Positions 34,192 to 42,508 of a stretch of DNA of 64,000 nucleotides are shown here, one piece after another. Origin of the DNA: Stenotrophomonas maltophilia (GTDB taxonomy: Bacteria; Pseudomonadota; Gammaproteobacteria; Xanthomonadales; Xanthomonadaceae); the NCBI GenBank assembly GCA_002364755.1, contig DEZI01000023.1:1-64000 (forward strand), in the 5' to 3' direction. Made by a program: the position numbers and the translations under genes. Position 1 is the stretch's first letter. Every line of letters begins with the position of its first letter. The notes under the pieces were generated by a model, which saw only the letters and a program-made list of their open reading frames with translations, had not been told where the DNA came from and made no database searches.

Positions 34192-34770
34192 ATGCCCGAC
34201 CCCGCAGCCCTGCTCGCCCTAGACGCCCGCCGTTCGGTGCCCTCGCGGCAGCTGGGCGAGCCCGGCCCGGACCCGGCCACCCTGCTGCGCATGCTGCAGT
34301 CGGCGGTCCGCGTGCCCGACCACGGCAAGCGCGTCCCGTTCCGTTTCCTGAAGATTGCCGGCGATGCCCGTCACACCCTGGGGGACTTCCTGGTCGAACG
34401 CAGCCGCCAGCGCGATCCGCAGGCCGGCGAGGCGGTGTTCGAGAAGGACCGCCAGCGCTTCAGCCACGCCCCGGTGGTGATCGTGGTGGTTGCCAGCCCG
34501 CGCCCGGACGCCAAAGTGCCCGAACAGGAGCAGCTGATGACTGCCGGCTGCGTCTGCTTCGCCCTGCTGCAGGCCGCCCAGGCGCTAGGCTTCGGCGCGC
34601 AGTGGCTGACCGCGTGGATGGCCTTCGACCCCGCCGTGCATGCCCACCTGGGCCTGGCCGAGGGCGAAGGTATCGCCGGCTTCATCCATATCGGCACCCC
34701 CAAGGCCGACGTGCCCGAGCGCGAGCGGCCGGACGCCGCGGCCCTGCTGCAGGACTGGACCGGCCAGTGA
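34192..34770 (+). CDS. Nitroreductase family protein (YdjA-like)
   Basis: A short FMN-dependent nitroreductase of 192 aa resembling E. coli YdjA. Characteristic segments: ALDARRSVPSRQL, the FMN contact RVPDHGKRVPFRFLKIAG, APVVIVVVASP, EQEQLMTAGCVCFALLQAAQALGFGAQWLTAW and GFIHIGTPKADVPERERP. Such enzymes reduce nitro or enone substrates with NAD(P)H; the physiological substrate is unknown. It is first in a chain of four genes linked by overlaps of 4, 4 and 20 bp. Confidence 0.88.
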   Translation: MPDPAALLALDARRSVPSRQLGEPGPDPATLLRMLQSAVRVPDHGKRVPFRFLKIAGDARHTLGDFLVERSRQRDPQAGEAVFEKDRQRFSHAPVVIVVVASPRPDAKVPEQEQLMTAGCVCFALLQAAQALGFGAQWLTAWMAFDPAVHAHLGLAEGEGIAGFIHIGTPKADVPERERPDAAALLQDWTGQ

Positions 34771-35744
34771 GCGCCGTGAATGCCGTGCCGCTGCCGCCGC
34801 CGCTGTACCTGGTGGATGCCAGCATCTATGTGTTCCGCGCCTGGCATTCGCTGCCGGACGAGTTCCAGGACAGCCAGGGCTGGCCGACCAATGCGGTGCA
34901 CGGGTTCGCCCGCTTCCTGCTGGACCTGCTCGAGCGCGAGCGCCCCCGGCACATCGCCATCGCCTTCGACGAAGCGCTCGACAGCGGCTTCCGCCACCGC
35001 CTGTACGCGGCCTACAAGGCCAACCGCGACCCGGCGCCGGAAGCACTGAAGCGACAGTTCGTGCACTGCAAGGCGTTGTGCGCGGCGCTGGGCCTGGTGG
35101 TGCTCGCCCACCATGACTACGAGGCCGACGACCTGATCGGCAGCGCGCTGCACCAGCACCGGCACAGCCATCGCGGCCTGATCATTTCCGCCGACAAGGA
35201 CCTGTCGCAGCTGCTGCTGGACCACGACGAACAGTGGGACTACGCACGCAACCAGCGCTGGGACGTGGCCGGGGTAAAGGCGCGGCACGGCGTGCACGCA
35301 CACCAGATCGCCGATTACCTGGCCCTGTGTGGCGATGCGGTGGACAACATTCCCGGAATCAGCGGAGTGGGCGCCAAATCGGCGGCGGTGCTGCTGGCCC
35401 ACTTCGGCAGCATGGACGCGCTGTACGAACGCCTGGACGAAGTGCCGTTCCTGCGCCTTCGCGGCGCCGCACAGATGGCCGTGCGCCTGCGCGAGCAGCG
35501 CGACCACGCCCAGCTCTGGCGGCAGCTGACCACCATCGCGCTGGACGCGCCGCTGGAAGGCTGCCAGCCGGGCCTGCTGCGCCAGGCGGCGGACCCGGAG
35601 CTGCTGGGCGGCCTGTGCCAGGCGCTGCGCTTCGGCCCGCTGACCCGCCGGCGTCTGTTCAGCGCCGCAGGCGTCAACGATCCCGGTGCGGCCACAGCGG
35701 CCGGTCCCAACGATTTCCCTCCCTCCTACAGCGAGCCCGCATGA
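34767..35744 (+). CDS. 5'-3' exonuclease (Xni/ExoIX-like, PolA exonuclease domain)
   Basis: A 325-aa member of the flap/5'-3' exonuclease family, free of a polymerase domain. Metal-site and DNA-binding features: LYLVDASIYVFRAWH, IAFDEALDSGFRHRLYAAYKANR, DYEADDLIGSAL, IISADKDLSQLL, and the helix-3-turn motif GDAVDNIPGISGVGAKSAAVLLAHFG. It is longer than E. coli Xni (about 250 aa) owing to a C-terminal extension. GTG at 34767 overlaps the previous stop (GTGA). A role in primer or flap removal is expected; its coupling to metabolic enzymes is unexplained. Confidence 0.88.
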   Translation: MSAVNAVPLPPPLYLVDASIYVFRAWHSLPDEFQDSQGWPTNAVHGFARFLLDLLERERPRHIAIAFDEALDSGFRHRLYAAYKANRDPAPEALKRQFVHCKALCAALGLVVLAHHDYEADDLIGSALHQHRHSHRGLIISADKDLSQLLLDHDEQWDYARNQRWDVAGVKARHGVHAHQIADYLALCGDAVDNIPGISGVGAKSAAVLLAHFGSMDALYERLDEVPFLRLRGAAQMAVRLREQRDHAQLWRQLTTIALDAPLEGCQPGLLRQAADPELLGGLCQALRFGPLTRRRLFSAAGVNDPGAATAAGPNDFPPSYSEPA

Positions 35745-36295
35745 GCCAGAGAAACACCGAAGCCCCGCGCGTCGTCTACGAAGGCAAGTACCAGCGCATG
35801 GTCGTGCGCGGCACGTGGGAGTACAGCGAGCGCACCCATGCCGGTGGCCTGGCGGCGATCATCATCGCGGTCACCCCCGAGGACAAGGTGGTGTTCGTCG
35901 AACAGTTCCGCGTGCCGCTGCAGTCGGCCACCATCGAGATGCCGGCCGGCCTGGTCGGCGACATCACGGCGGGCGAGTCGATTGAAGCGTCAGCCGTGCG
36001 CGAGCTGGAAGAAGAAACCGGCTGGACCGCCGAGCACGCCGAAGTGTTGATGATCGGCCCGACCTCGTCCGGCGCCAGCAGCGAACAGATCGCCTTCGTC
36101 CGCGCCACCGGCCTGCGCCGCATCGGCGAAGGCGGCGGCGATGAGAGTGAAGACATCACCGTGCACGAGATTCCGCGCGCGCAGGCCGCCGCCTGGCTGG
36201 TGCAGAAGATGGGCGAAGGCTACGCGCTGGACGCCAAGCTCTGGGCCGGCCTGTGGATGATCGAGCACCATCTGGATGGACGCCCGCGTGGCTGA
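35741..36295 (+). CDS. NUDIX hydrolase, ADP-ribose pyrophosphatase-like
   Basis: A 184-aa Nudix protein. The complete Nudix box runs from G in VGDITAGES to EEETGW, with the REL-EEE metal-binding glutamates near residue 90. The preceding FVEQFRVPLQSATIEMPAGLVGD matches the NudF/ADPRase subgroup. Probably hydrolyses ADP-ribose or a related nucleoside diphosphate derivative. ATG at 35741 overlaps the exonuclease stop (ATGA). Confidence 0.9.
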   Translation: MSQRNTEAPRVVYEGKYQRMVVRGTWEYSERTHAGGLAAIIIAVTPEDKVVFVEQFRVPLQSATIEMPAGLVGDITAGESIEASAVRELEEETGWTAEHAEVLMIGPTSSGASSEQIAFVRATGLRRIGEGGGDESEDITVHEIPRAQAAAWLVQKMGEGYALDAKLWAGLWMIEHHLDGRPRG

Positions 36296-37085
36296 TGCCG
36301 ACCTGCATGCGGCGCCGGCCCTGCTCGGTGCCGACGATCCCGCGATCTACACGATCCACCATGCGCAGGGTGCCTCGCCGTTCGTACTGCTGGCCGACCA
36401 CGCCGGCCAGCAGGTACCGCGCGCGCTGCATGGCCTGGGCCTGGCGCAGGCCGAGCTGGACCGCCACATCGGCTGGGACATCGGCATCGCCGGCACCACC
36501 CGCGCACTGGCCAGGCTGCTGGATGCCTGGGCCATCGAACAGACCTATTCGCGGCTGCTGATCGACTGCAACCGGCCGCTGGCCTCGCCCACGCTGATCC
36601 CGGAAGTGAGCGACCACACCGTGGTGCCGGGCAATGCCGGGCTGTCGGCGGCGCAGCGGCAGCAGCGCATCGACGCCATCCACGCGCCGTACCACGCGCG
36701 CATCGATGCCGAGCTGGACGCACGCCGCGATGCCGGCCGCCCGACCCTGCTGGTGATGATGCACAGCTTCACCCCGGCGATGAACGGCACGGCGCGGCCG
36801 TGGCACGCCGGCGTGCTGTACCACCAGGACACGCGCTTCGCCCAGGCACTGCTGCAGGCGCTGCGCGATGAAGGCGACCTGGTGGTGGGCGACAACGAAC
36901 CGTATTCGGTGAGCAGCACCAGCGATTACGCGGTGCCGGTGCATGGCGAAGGTCGTGGCCTGGTGCACGTGGAGTTGGAGATCCGTCAGGACCTGATTGC
37001 CGATGTGGCCGGGCAGCAGGCCTGGGCGGAGCGGTTGGCGCGGATTTTCAGCGCGTTGCAGCCGGGGTTGTTGGCGGCCGGGTGA
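36276..37085 (+). CDS. N-formylglutamate amidohydrolase family protein
   Basis: A 269-aa zinc-dependent amidohydrolase-like protein. Family features: FVLLADHAGQQVPRAL (metal region), DRHIGWDIGIAGTTRALARLLDA, SRLLIDCNRPLASPTLIPEVSD, LVMMHSFTPAMNG and GDNEPYSV. The family includes HutG-type deformylases and uncharacterised members; no hut genes are near, so a different N-acyl substrate is possible. It overlaps the NUDIX gene by 20 bp; GTG at 36288 is an alternative start. Confidence 0.85.
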   Translation: MDARVADADLHAAPALLGADDPAIYTIHHAQGASPFVLLADHAGQQVPRALHGLGLAQAELDRHIGWDIGIAGTTRALARLLDAWAIEQTYSRLLIDCNRPLASPTLIPEVSDHTVVPGNAGLSAAQRQQRIDAIHAPYHARIDAELDARRDAGRPTLLVMMHSFTPAMNGTARPWHAGVLYHQDTRFAQALLQALRDEGDLVVGDNEPYSVSSTSDYAVPVHGEGRGLVHVELEIRQDLIADVAGQQAWAERLARIFSALQPGLLAAG

Positions 37086-37117
37086 GGGTCATCCACGCGT
37101 GGCGTGGATGGTGTTGT

Positions 37118-37789
37118 TCAACGCAATACGGGCGCGTCCATCCACGGGAACGGCTTGAACCCGTGCACCTGCACGGTCGCGCCGATCGCTTCGAACTGAT
37201 CCTTGATGGCCTGCGCGCGGTTGCGATCCAGGGCCTCGCCCAGCAGCAGCGGCAACGCACGGCAGCGTGCCAGCGCTTCACCCACCGGCACCTCATGCAG
37301 GTGCGCCACGGCCTGCGCGGTGCCCTTCAGCTGCTCGTCCGCGCACGCCAGCAGCTGCAGATCGAACGAGGCAAAGATGCCCGCGCCTACGCCGGCATCG
37401 CGCGCGATGGCCTGGTCTGCGGCCGTGGCCTCACCCAGCGCCTCGTCGATGCCTTCGATCTGCTGGAACGCGTCGTACGCGTGGTAGTACGCCAGCGCCT
37501 GCGCGTACTCGGCCAGCGTGGACAACGGGCGCTGCCGCTTCTGTACGTCGAGCACGTCCGCGAACGTGGCCGGCTCCAGATAGGTGGACAGGCCCAGCGC
37601 GCGCGCCTCGGCCGGCACCTCGCTGTCATCGTCGAACGCGGTGTCCTCATCGGGCGGCAACCAGAACCGCGCATGCATCGGATCGCCGTCGGTGGCATGT
37701 ACCCAGCCGAAGGACGCGTACACGCCGTGGTCGTCGTTGCAGGCGACGAACGCGTGCAGGGTCTGTTGCAGGTCCAGCAGTTCGATCAT
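37118..37789 (-). CDS. Hypothetical protein with L7/L12-like C-terminal domain
   Basis: A 223-aa acidic cytoplasmic protein I cannot name. The last 55 residues (EALARCRALPLLLGEALDRNRAQAIKDQFEAIGATVQVHGF) have the helix-helix-strand pattern and spacing of the ribosomal L7/L12 C-terminal fold, which is found as an add-on in other bacterial proteins. The N-terminal part is rich in Asp/Glu and aromatic residues. ATG at 37789 overlaps the MFS gene stop (ATGA), so the two are coupled. Role unknown. Confidence 0.65.
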   Translation of the reverse strand: MIELLDLQQTLHAFVACNDDHGVYASFGWVHATDGDPMHARFWLPPDEDTAFDDDSEVPAEARALGLSTYLEPATFADVLDVQKRQRPLSTLAEYAQALAYYHAYDAFQQIEGIDEALGEATAADQAIARDAGVGAGIFASFDLQLLACADEQLKGTAQAVAHLHEVPVGEALARCRALPLLLGEALDRNRAQAIKDQFEAIGATVQVHGFKPFPWMDAPVLR

Positions 37790-39234
37790 GCGTCGTTGGC
37801 CAGGCAGGCAGGAGTGCTCGAGTCTACCGGTGCCGGGCGCAGGCCCAGCGCGATGACCACGCCGAACAGGGCGAACAGCGCGGCGCCGTACTCGGCACGC
37901 ACCAGCCCGGCCAGCGCGCTGGGCGAACCTGCAACATCGGCGCCGGCATTGGCCACCATCACCAGCACCGCGAGACCCAGCGCACCGCCGATCTGCTGCG
38001 CGGTGGCGGCCATGCCCGACGCCACGCCCTGCTGTGCGGCCGGCACGCCCTGCCCGGCCACGATCCACATCGAGGTCCAGGTCGTGCCCTGGCCGATGCT
38101 CAGCACCACCACACCCGGCAGCAGCGGCCAGAAGTTCGAGGCGTGCGGGAGTGTTGCTGCGACCCAGGCGATGCCGACGGCGCCGGCCAGCTGGCCGAGC
38201 ACCAGCACTTTGCGTGCGCTCCAGCGCTTCAGCGCCCACTCGGCCAGCTGGATGCCGACCGTGCACACCGCCGTCGCCGGCAGGAACGCCAGGCCGGCCT
38301 GCAGCGGACTCCAGCCGTAGCCATCCTGGAAATACAGCGCCATGAAGTAGTACTGCACGCCGTAGCTGCTCATGAAGGCGAAGGTGAGGCCGAGCGCGGC
38401 ACGCAGTCCAGGCAAGCGCAGCAGCGCGAACTGCATCAGCGGATCGCGGCTGCGCTGTTCGATCTGCACGAAGGCCACCAGCAGCAGCGCCGACAGCAGC
38501 AGGCAGCCCAGCGTGGCCGGCGCGGTCCAGCCCCACTCCGGTCCCTGCACGAGGGTGGTCACCAGCAGGCTGCCGCCGAGGGTGACGGTGATGCAGCCGG
38601 CCAGATCGAACGAGCGCCCCTGCGCGCGCGGACCATCGGCCGGCAACCATGCACCGGCGGCGACGGCGCAGGCGGTGGCCAGCGGCACGATCACCGCCAG
38701 CACGGCCGGCCAGCCGAACGCCTGGGTCAGCACGCCACCGAGCAGGGTGCCCAGCGCCAGGCCGACCGCGCTGGCCATGCTCCAGATCGCCAGCGCGCGG
38801 TTGCGCACCGGGCCCTCGGCATACAGCGTGTTGATCAGCGCCAGCGTGGCCGGGAACAGCAGCGCGGCACCGATGCCCTGCGCGGCGCGCGCAATGATCA
38901 GCAGCGTGGCGTTCGGCGCCAGCGCACCCAGCAGCGAGGCCAGCGCGAACAGCAGCATGCCCAGCCGGTAGAAGCGGCGGCGCCCGATCAGGTCGGCGGC
39001 GCGCCCGCCCAGCAGCAGGCTGCCACCGAAGGCCACGGTATAGGCGCTGACCACCCACTGCAGCTGCTGCGCGTTGATCTGCAGCGCCCGGCCCATGTCA
39101 TGCAGGGCGACGAAGATGATGGTGGCGTCCAGGGCGATGATCAGCTGGGCGGTGGCCAGCAGGGTCAGCGCCCAGCGCGGGTACTTGAGAGGGGGCATCG
39201 GCGGCGGTGGATCGGTGGGGGAACGCAGTCTCAT
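37786..39234 (-). CDS. MFS drug-exporter-like transporter (14 TMS, DHA2 type)
   Basis: A 482-aa major facilitator with about 14 membrane segments. DHA2 features: LIIALDATIIFVAL with the Asp in helix 1, the motif A-like GGRAADLIGRRRFYRLG after helix 2, ARAAQGIGAALLFPATLALI, and the motif C-like GLALGTLLGGVLTQAFGWPAVLA. Likely a proton-driven drug exporter. Starts at 39234 (used) and 39198 are both possible; neither has a strong ribosome site. It is divergent from a LysR gene 55 bp away, which probably regulates it. Confidence 0.87.
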   Translation of the reverse strand: MRLRSPTDPPPPMPPLKYPRWALTLLATAQLIIALDATIIFVALHDMGRALQINAQQLQWVVSAYTVAFGGSLLLGGRAADLIGRRRFYRLGMLLFALASLLGALAPNATLLIIARAAQGIGAALLFPATLALINTLYAEGPVRNRALAIWSMASAVGLALGTLLGGVLTQAFGWPAVLAVIVPLATACAVAAGAWLPADGPRAQGRSFDLAGCITVTLGGSLLVTTLVQGPEWGWTAPATLGCLLLSALLLVAFVQIEQRSRDPLMQFALLRLPGLRAALGLTFAFMSSYGVQYYFMALYFQDGYGWSPLQAGLAFLPATAVCTVGIQLAEWALKRWSARKVLVLGQLAGAVGIAWVAATLPHASNFWPLLPGVVVLSIGQGTTWTSMWIVAGQGVPAAQQGVASGMAATAQQIGGALGLAVLVMVANAGADVAGSPSALAGLVRAEYGAALFALFGVVIALGLRPAPVDSSTPACLANDA

Positions 39235-39289
39235 TGATGCGGCGCTATCAATAAACCCCCGCCCAACCATATCTGTCATGATTTTCGGC

Positions 39290-40189
39290 ATGAATGGATC
39301 CTCGTTGGACCTCAGTGCCGTGCGCATGCTGGTGCAGGTGGCCGAGGCGCGCAGCTTCACCGTCGCTGCCGGGCAGCTGGGCCTGAGTCAGTCCGGGCTG
39401 TCGCGCGCGATCGGCCGGCTGGAGGCCACGCTGGGGGTGAAGCTGCTGCAGCGGAACACCCGCAACGTGGCGCTGACCCCGGATGGGCGCCAGTTCGTCG
39501 ACCAGGTCGCGCCGCTGCTGTGCGGCCTCGAGGATGCCGAGCGGCAGCTGGCCGACCGCCCGGGCACGCCCTCGGGCACGCTGAAGATCAGCGCGCCGTC
39601 GATGTTCGGGCGCAAGGTGCTGGTGCCGCTGCTGGGGCCGTTGCTGCAGCAGCACCCGCAGCTGCAGGTGGACGCGGTGCTCAGTGATCGCCTGGTCGAT
39701 CTGGTCGAGGAAGGCTTCGATGCCGCGCTGCGCACCGGCGTGATAGCCGACCAGCGCATCGTTGCGCGGCCGCTGCGGCCGCTGCGCTGGGTGACCGTGG
39801 CCAGCCCGGCCTACCTGGCCCGTTGCGGTACGCCGGGGGATATCGCCGCGCTGCACGACCATGACTGCCTGGCGGTACGCAACCTGCGCAGCGGACGCGT
39901 GGTGGACTGGCAGTTCCGGCAGGACGGCCAGCTGTGCGACTTCACCCCGCCGACGCGGATGGTGTTCGACAGCGGTGACCCGCTGGTGGAAGCGGCCATC
40001 GCCGGCATCGGCATCGTGCAGGTGATGGATTTCGCGGTGGCCGATGCGTTGGCCGACGGCCGCCTGCAGCGCGTGCTGCAGCCGTTTGAAGGCCGCAGCC
40101 GCGAGCTGTCGCTGATCTACCCGCCGTCGCGGCAGCACTCGCCGAAGCTGCAGGTGCTGGCCGACGCGCTGCTGGCCGGCGACTGGTAG
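39290..40189 (+). CDS. LysR-type transcriptional regulator
   Basis: A 299-aa LTTR. The N-terminal winged helix-turn-helix is LDLSAVRMLVQVAEARSFTVAAGQLGLSQSGLSRAIGRLEATLGVKLLQRNTRNVALTPDG; the effector domain begins near residue 90 (GTLKISAPSMFGRKVLVPLLGPLL). It belongs to the CrgA-like group by the SAPxxFG motif. ATG 39278 is an alternative start. It is divergent from the MFS exporter. Its stop codon TAG (40187-40189) is supplied by the GTAG end of a REP element. Confidence 0.9.
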   Translation: MNGSSLDLSAVRMLVQVAEARSFTVAAGQLGLSQSGLSRAIGRLEATLGVKLLQRNTRNVALTPDGRQFVDQVAPLLCGLEDAERQLADRPGTPSGTLKISAPSMFGRKVLVPLLGPLLQQHPQLQVDAVLSDRLVDLVEEGFDAALRTGVIADQRIVARPLRPLRWVTVASPAYLARCGTPGDIAALHDHDCLAVRNLRSGRVVDWQFRQDGQLCDFTPPTRMVFDSGDPLVEAAIAGIGIVQVMDFAVADALADGRLQRVLQPFEGRSRELSLIYPPSRQHSPKLQVLADALLAGDW

Positions 40190-40299
40190 ATCCACGCCAT
40201 GCGTGGATGGGGTTCGTTTACGCGGTAGCGCCGGGCCATGCCCGGCGAGCCGCATCGCGGCGGCGGAACGGAATGCCGCCGGGCATGGCCCGGCGCTAC
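40186..40299. repeat. REP elements of two classes
   Basis: 40186-40211: GTAG plus a TCCACGCCATGCGTGGA palindrome. 40225-40299: GTAG...CTAC inverted pair of the CCGGGCATGGCCCGG class. They lie between the convergent LysR and prolyl iminopeptidase genes. Confidence 0.85.
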
Positions 40300-40336
40300 C
40301 AGTAGGGCGTTGCCGGCCAGCGGCCGGCACGACCGA

Positions 40337-41278
40337 TCAGGCGAAGCTATCGGTGGCGCGCACCAGCGCGTCCACGTTCTCCGCTTCGAACGCGGAGTGG
40401 CCCGAGGCCGGGGTGATCTCGAGCTTGGCCTTCGACCACACCTTGGTCAGGTCCCAGGCATTGGCCAGCGGGCACACCACGTCGTAGCGGCCGTGCACGA
40501 TCACGCCCGGAATATCGGCGATGCGGTGCGCGTCGCGCAGCAGCTGGTCTTCCACTTCGAAGAAGCCACCGTTGACGAAGTAGTGGTTCTCGATGCGGGC
40601 GAACGCCAGCGCGAAATGCGGGTCTTCGTGGCTGTTGATGAAGTCGTCATCGACATGCAGGAAGCTGGTCGCGCCTTCCCACACCGCCCAGGCCCTGGCC
40701 GCTTCCAGGCGCGTGGTTTCGTCTTCGCTGGTCAGGCGGCGGTGGAAGGCCGAAATCAGGTCGTGGCGCTCCACGGCCGGGATCGGCTTCAGGTAGTGCT
40801 CCCACGCATCCGGGAACAGGCGGTTGGCGCCTTCCTGGTAGAACCATTCCAGTTCCCAGCGGCGCAGCATGAAGATGCCGCGCAGGACCAGCTCGGTCAC
40901 GCGCTGCGGATGGGTTTCGGCATAAGCCAGCGCCAGGGTCGACCCCCAGCTGCCGCCGAACACCTGCCAGCGGTCCACCTTCAGGTGCTCGCGCAGCTTT
41001 TCGATATCGGCAACGAGGTCCCAGGTGGTGTTGTCCACCAGGTCCGCATGCGGGGTGGAACGACCGGCGCCACGCTGGTCGAACAGGATGATGCGGTACT
41101 TCGACGGATCGTGGAACTGGCGCATCTTGTCGCTGCAGCCACCGCCCGGACCACCGTGCAGCATCACCACCGGCTTGCCGTCCGGGTTGCCGCACTGTTC
41201 GAAGTACAGCGTGTGGCGGTCGTCGACCTTCAGGGTGCCGACGTCGTAGGGGGTGATGGCGGGATACAGCGTACGCAT
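40337..41278 (-). CDS. pip: Prolyl iminopeptidase (S33)
   Basis: Releases N-terminal proline from peptides. The 313-aa alpha/beta hydrolase shows LHGGPGGGCSDKMRQFHD (oxyanion region), FDQRGAGRSTPHA, the nucleophile elbow FGGSWGSTLALAYAETHP with catalytic Ser near residue 110, HGRYDVVCP with the Asp, and ASGHSAFE with the His near residue 292. Length and motifs match the Xanthomonas enzyme class. The ATG at 41278 follows GGAG. No signal peptide, so cytoplasmic. Confidence 0.95.
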   Translation of the reverse strand: MRTLYPAITPYDVGTLKVDDRHTLYFEQCGNPDGKPVVMLHGGPGGGCSDKMRQFHDPSKYRIILFDQRGAGRSTPHADLVDNTTWDLVADIEKLREHLKVDRWQVFGGSWGSTLALAYAETHPQRVTELVLRGIFMLRRWELEWFYQEGANRLFPDAWEHYLKPIPAVERHDLISAFHRRLTSEDETTRLEAARAWAVWEGATSFLHVDDDFINSHEDPHFALAFARIENHYFVNGGFFEVEDQLLRDAHRIADIPGVIVHGRYDVVCPLANAWDLTKVWSKAKLEITPASGHSAFEAENVDALVRATDSFA

Positions 41279-41326
41279 GCTTGCAGCTCCAGGGTGATGC
41301 CCTGCCAAGGCAGGAGAACCTCCATT

Positions 41327-42184
41327 CTAGGCCGGGCGCTGGCCCAGGGTGATGCGGTCGCGCTGCTCCAGGTCCTGCGCGGTCTGCACCTGCGCATAGC
41401 CGGCCTGCTCGAACAGCGCGCGGATCGCCTCGCCCTGGTCCCAGCCGTGCTCGATCAGCAGCCAGCCGCCGGGCAGCAGGTGCGCCTGGCCGCCGGCGAC
41501 GATGCGGCGGATGTCATCCAGCCCATCCAGGCCGGACGCGAGCGCCGTGGCCGGTTCGAAGCGCAGGTCGCCCTGCTGCAGGTGCGGGTCATCGCTGGCG
41601 ATGTAAGGCGGGTTGCTGGCGATCAGGTCAAAGCGCTGACCCTGCAGCGGCGCATACCAGTCGTGCCCGCCTTCGGCGAAGCGCACGTTGCCCAGTTCAT
41701 GACGGGCGGCATTGCGCGCGGCCATCGTCAGCGCGCCGGTGCTGGCGTCGGTGGCCAGCACCTGGGCCCGCGGGCGCTCGCTGGCCAGGGCCAGGGCGAT
41801 GGCGCCGCTGCCGGTGCCGAGGTCGGCCACCTGCAGGTCGCGATCGGCCGGCAGGCGCTCCAGCGCCAGCTCGACCAGCAGCTCGGTTTCCGGGCGCGGA
41901 ATCAGGGTCGACGGGTCGACGTCCAGGTCCAGCGTCCAGAAGCCGCGGCGGCCGGTCAGGTAAGCCACCGGTTCGCCGGCCACGCGGCGCGCCAGCAGGG
42001 CGTCGAAGGCGGCCAGATCGGTGGCGGGCAGCGGATCGGTGGCGTGGGCGAACAGCCAGCTGCGCGGCCGGTCAAGCACGTGCAGCAGCAGCAGTTCGGC
42101 CTCGCGGCGGGCGTCGATGCCGCCGAGGCGGGCGCTGGCGTCGGCTACCGCCTGGCGCAGGGTGGGTTCGGGTTGGATGGGCAT
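41327..42184 (-). CDS. prmC: Release factor glutamine methyltransferase
   Basis: Methylates the GGQ glutamine of RF1 and RF2 using SAM. The 285-aa product has an N-terminal helical bundle, then PVAYLTGRRGFWTLDLDVDPSTLIPRPETELLVE, the SAM motif VADLGTGSGAIALALA (near residue 120) and the catalytic NPPYIASDDPHL. The ATG at 42184 is the natural start. Its substrate gene prfA is far away in this genome segment (14877). Confidence 0.95.
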   Translation of the reverse strand: MPIQPEPTLRQAVADASARLGGIDARREAELLLLHVLDRPRSWLFAHATDPLPATDLAAFDALLARRVAGEPVAYLTGRRGFWTLDLDVDPSTLIPRPETELLVELALERLPADRDLQVADLGTGSGAIALALASERPRAQVLATDASTGALTMAARNAARHELGNVRFAEGGHDWYAPLQGQRFDLIASNPPYIASDDPHLQQGDLRFEPATALASGLDGLDDIRRIVAGGQAHLLPGGWLLIEHGWDQGEAIRALFEQAGYAQVQTAQDLEQRDRITLGQRPA

Positions 42185-42193
42185 CCGGCAATT

Positions 42194-42252
42194 GTAGAGC
42201 CGAGCCCATGCTCGGCTGTTCCAGAGGCAGACAAGCATGGGCTCGGCTCAAT
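42194..42252. repeat. REP/SMAG pair with one decayed copy
   Basis: GTAG at 42194 begins an intact GAGCCCATGCTCGGC palindrome. The inverted partner lost bases (ACAAGCATGGGCTCGGC) and its CTAC end reads CAATA. Confidence 0.8.
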
Positions 42253-42396
42253 AGGAGCCGGGATTCGTTCAGCTTCTCCGGGGCGGCATAAGGAGGGGCT
42301 ATCGGCCCGTCGTCAGGGCCAGCCTCGATTTTCCTTTTCATACAACCACTTGCGGGATGGCCACGACCGGATTCATGGCAGGCTCATCGCATTTCA

Positions 42397-42433
42397 ATAG
42401 GATCCATCTATCAAATAGATGAAATCAATGCAT
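42397..42433 (+). promoter_or_regulatory. OxyR-type operator of ahpC
   Basis: ATAG (42397), 7 nt, CTAT (42408), 7 nt, ATGA (42419), 7 nt, GCAT (42430) follow the OxyR tetrad layout ATAG-N7-CTAT-N7-ATAG-N7-CTAT. The first two tetrads are perfect; the last two match 2 of 4 each. The site ends at the -35 box, as expected for OxyR activation. Confidence 0.75.
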
Positions 42434-42462
42434 TGTCCTTATCGCTGATGAATCGGTAATCT
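42433..42462 (+). promoter_or_regulatory. ahpC promoter
   Basis: -35 TTGTCC (42433-42438), an 18-bp spacer and -10 TAATCT (42457-42462). It is weak on its own, consistent with activation by OxyR bound immediately upstream. The leader would be about 40 nt. Confidence 0.5.
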
Positions 42463-42508
42463 AGCTCCTGTCGATTCACCCGTTCCCCCTTCACCCAGAG
42501 GAAAAACG

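Larger units (their letters stand above)
42185..42508. other. 324-bp gene-free region upstream of ahpC
   Basis: Contains a REP pair with a decayed right half (42194-42252), an OxyR-type operator (42397-42433) and the ahpC promoter (42433-42462). The ribosome site AGAGGA lies 7 nt before the ahpC ATG. No frame in it looks coding. Confidence 0.75.

Noticed and set aside
40238..42400. A 720-codon rightward open frame opposite pip and prmC
   Set aside because: It is the antisense of two clearly recognised enzymes and starts in REP DNA; its translation has no domain features.
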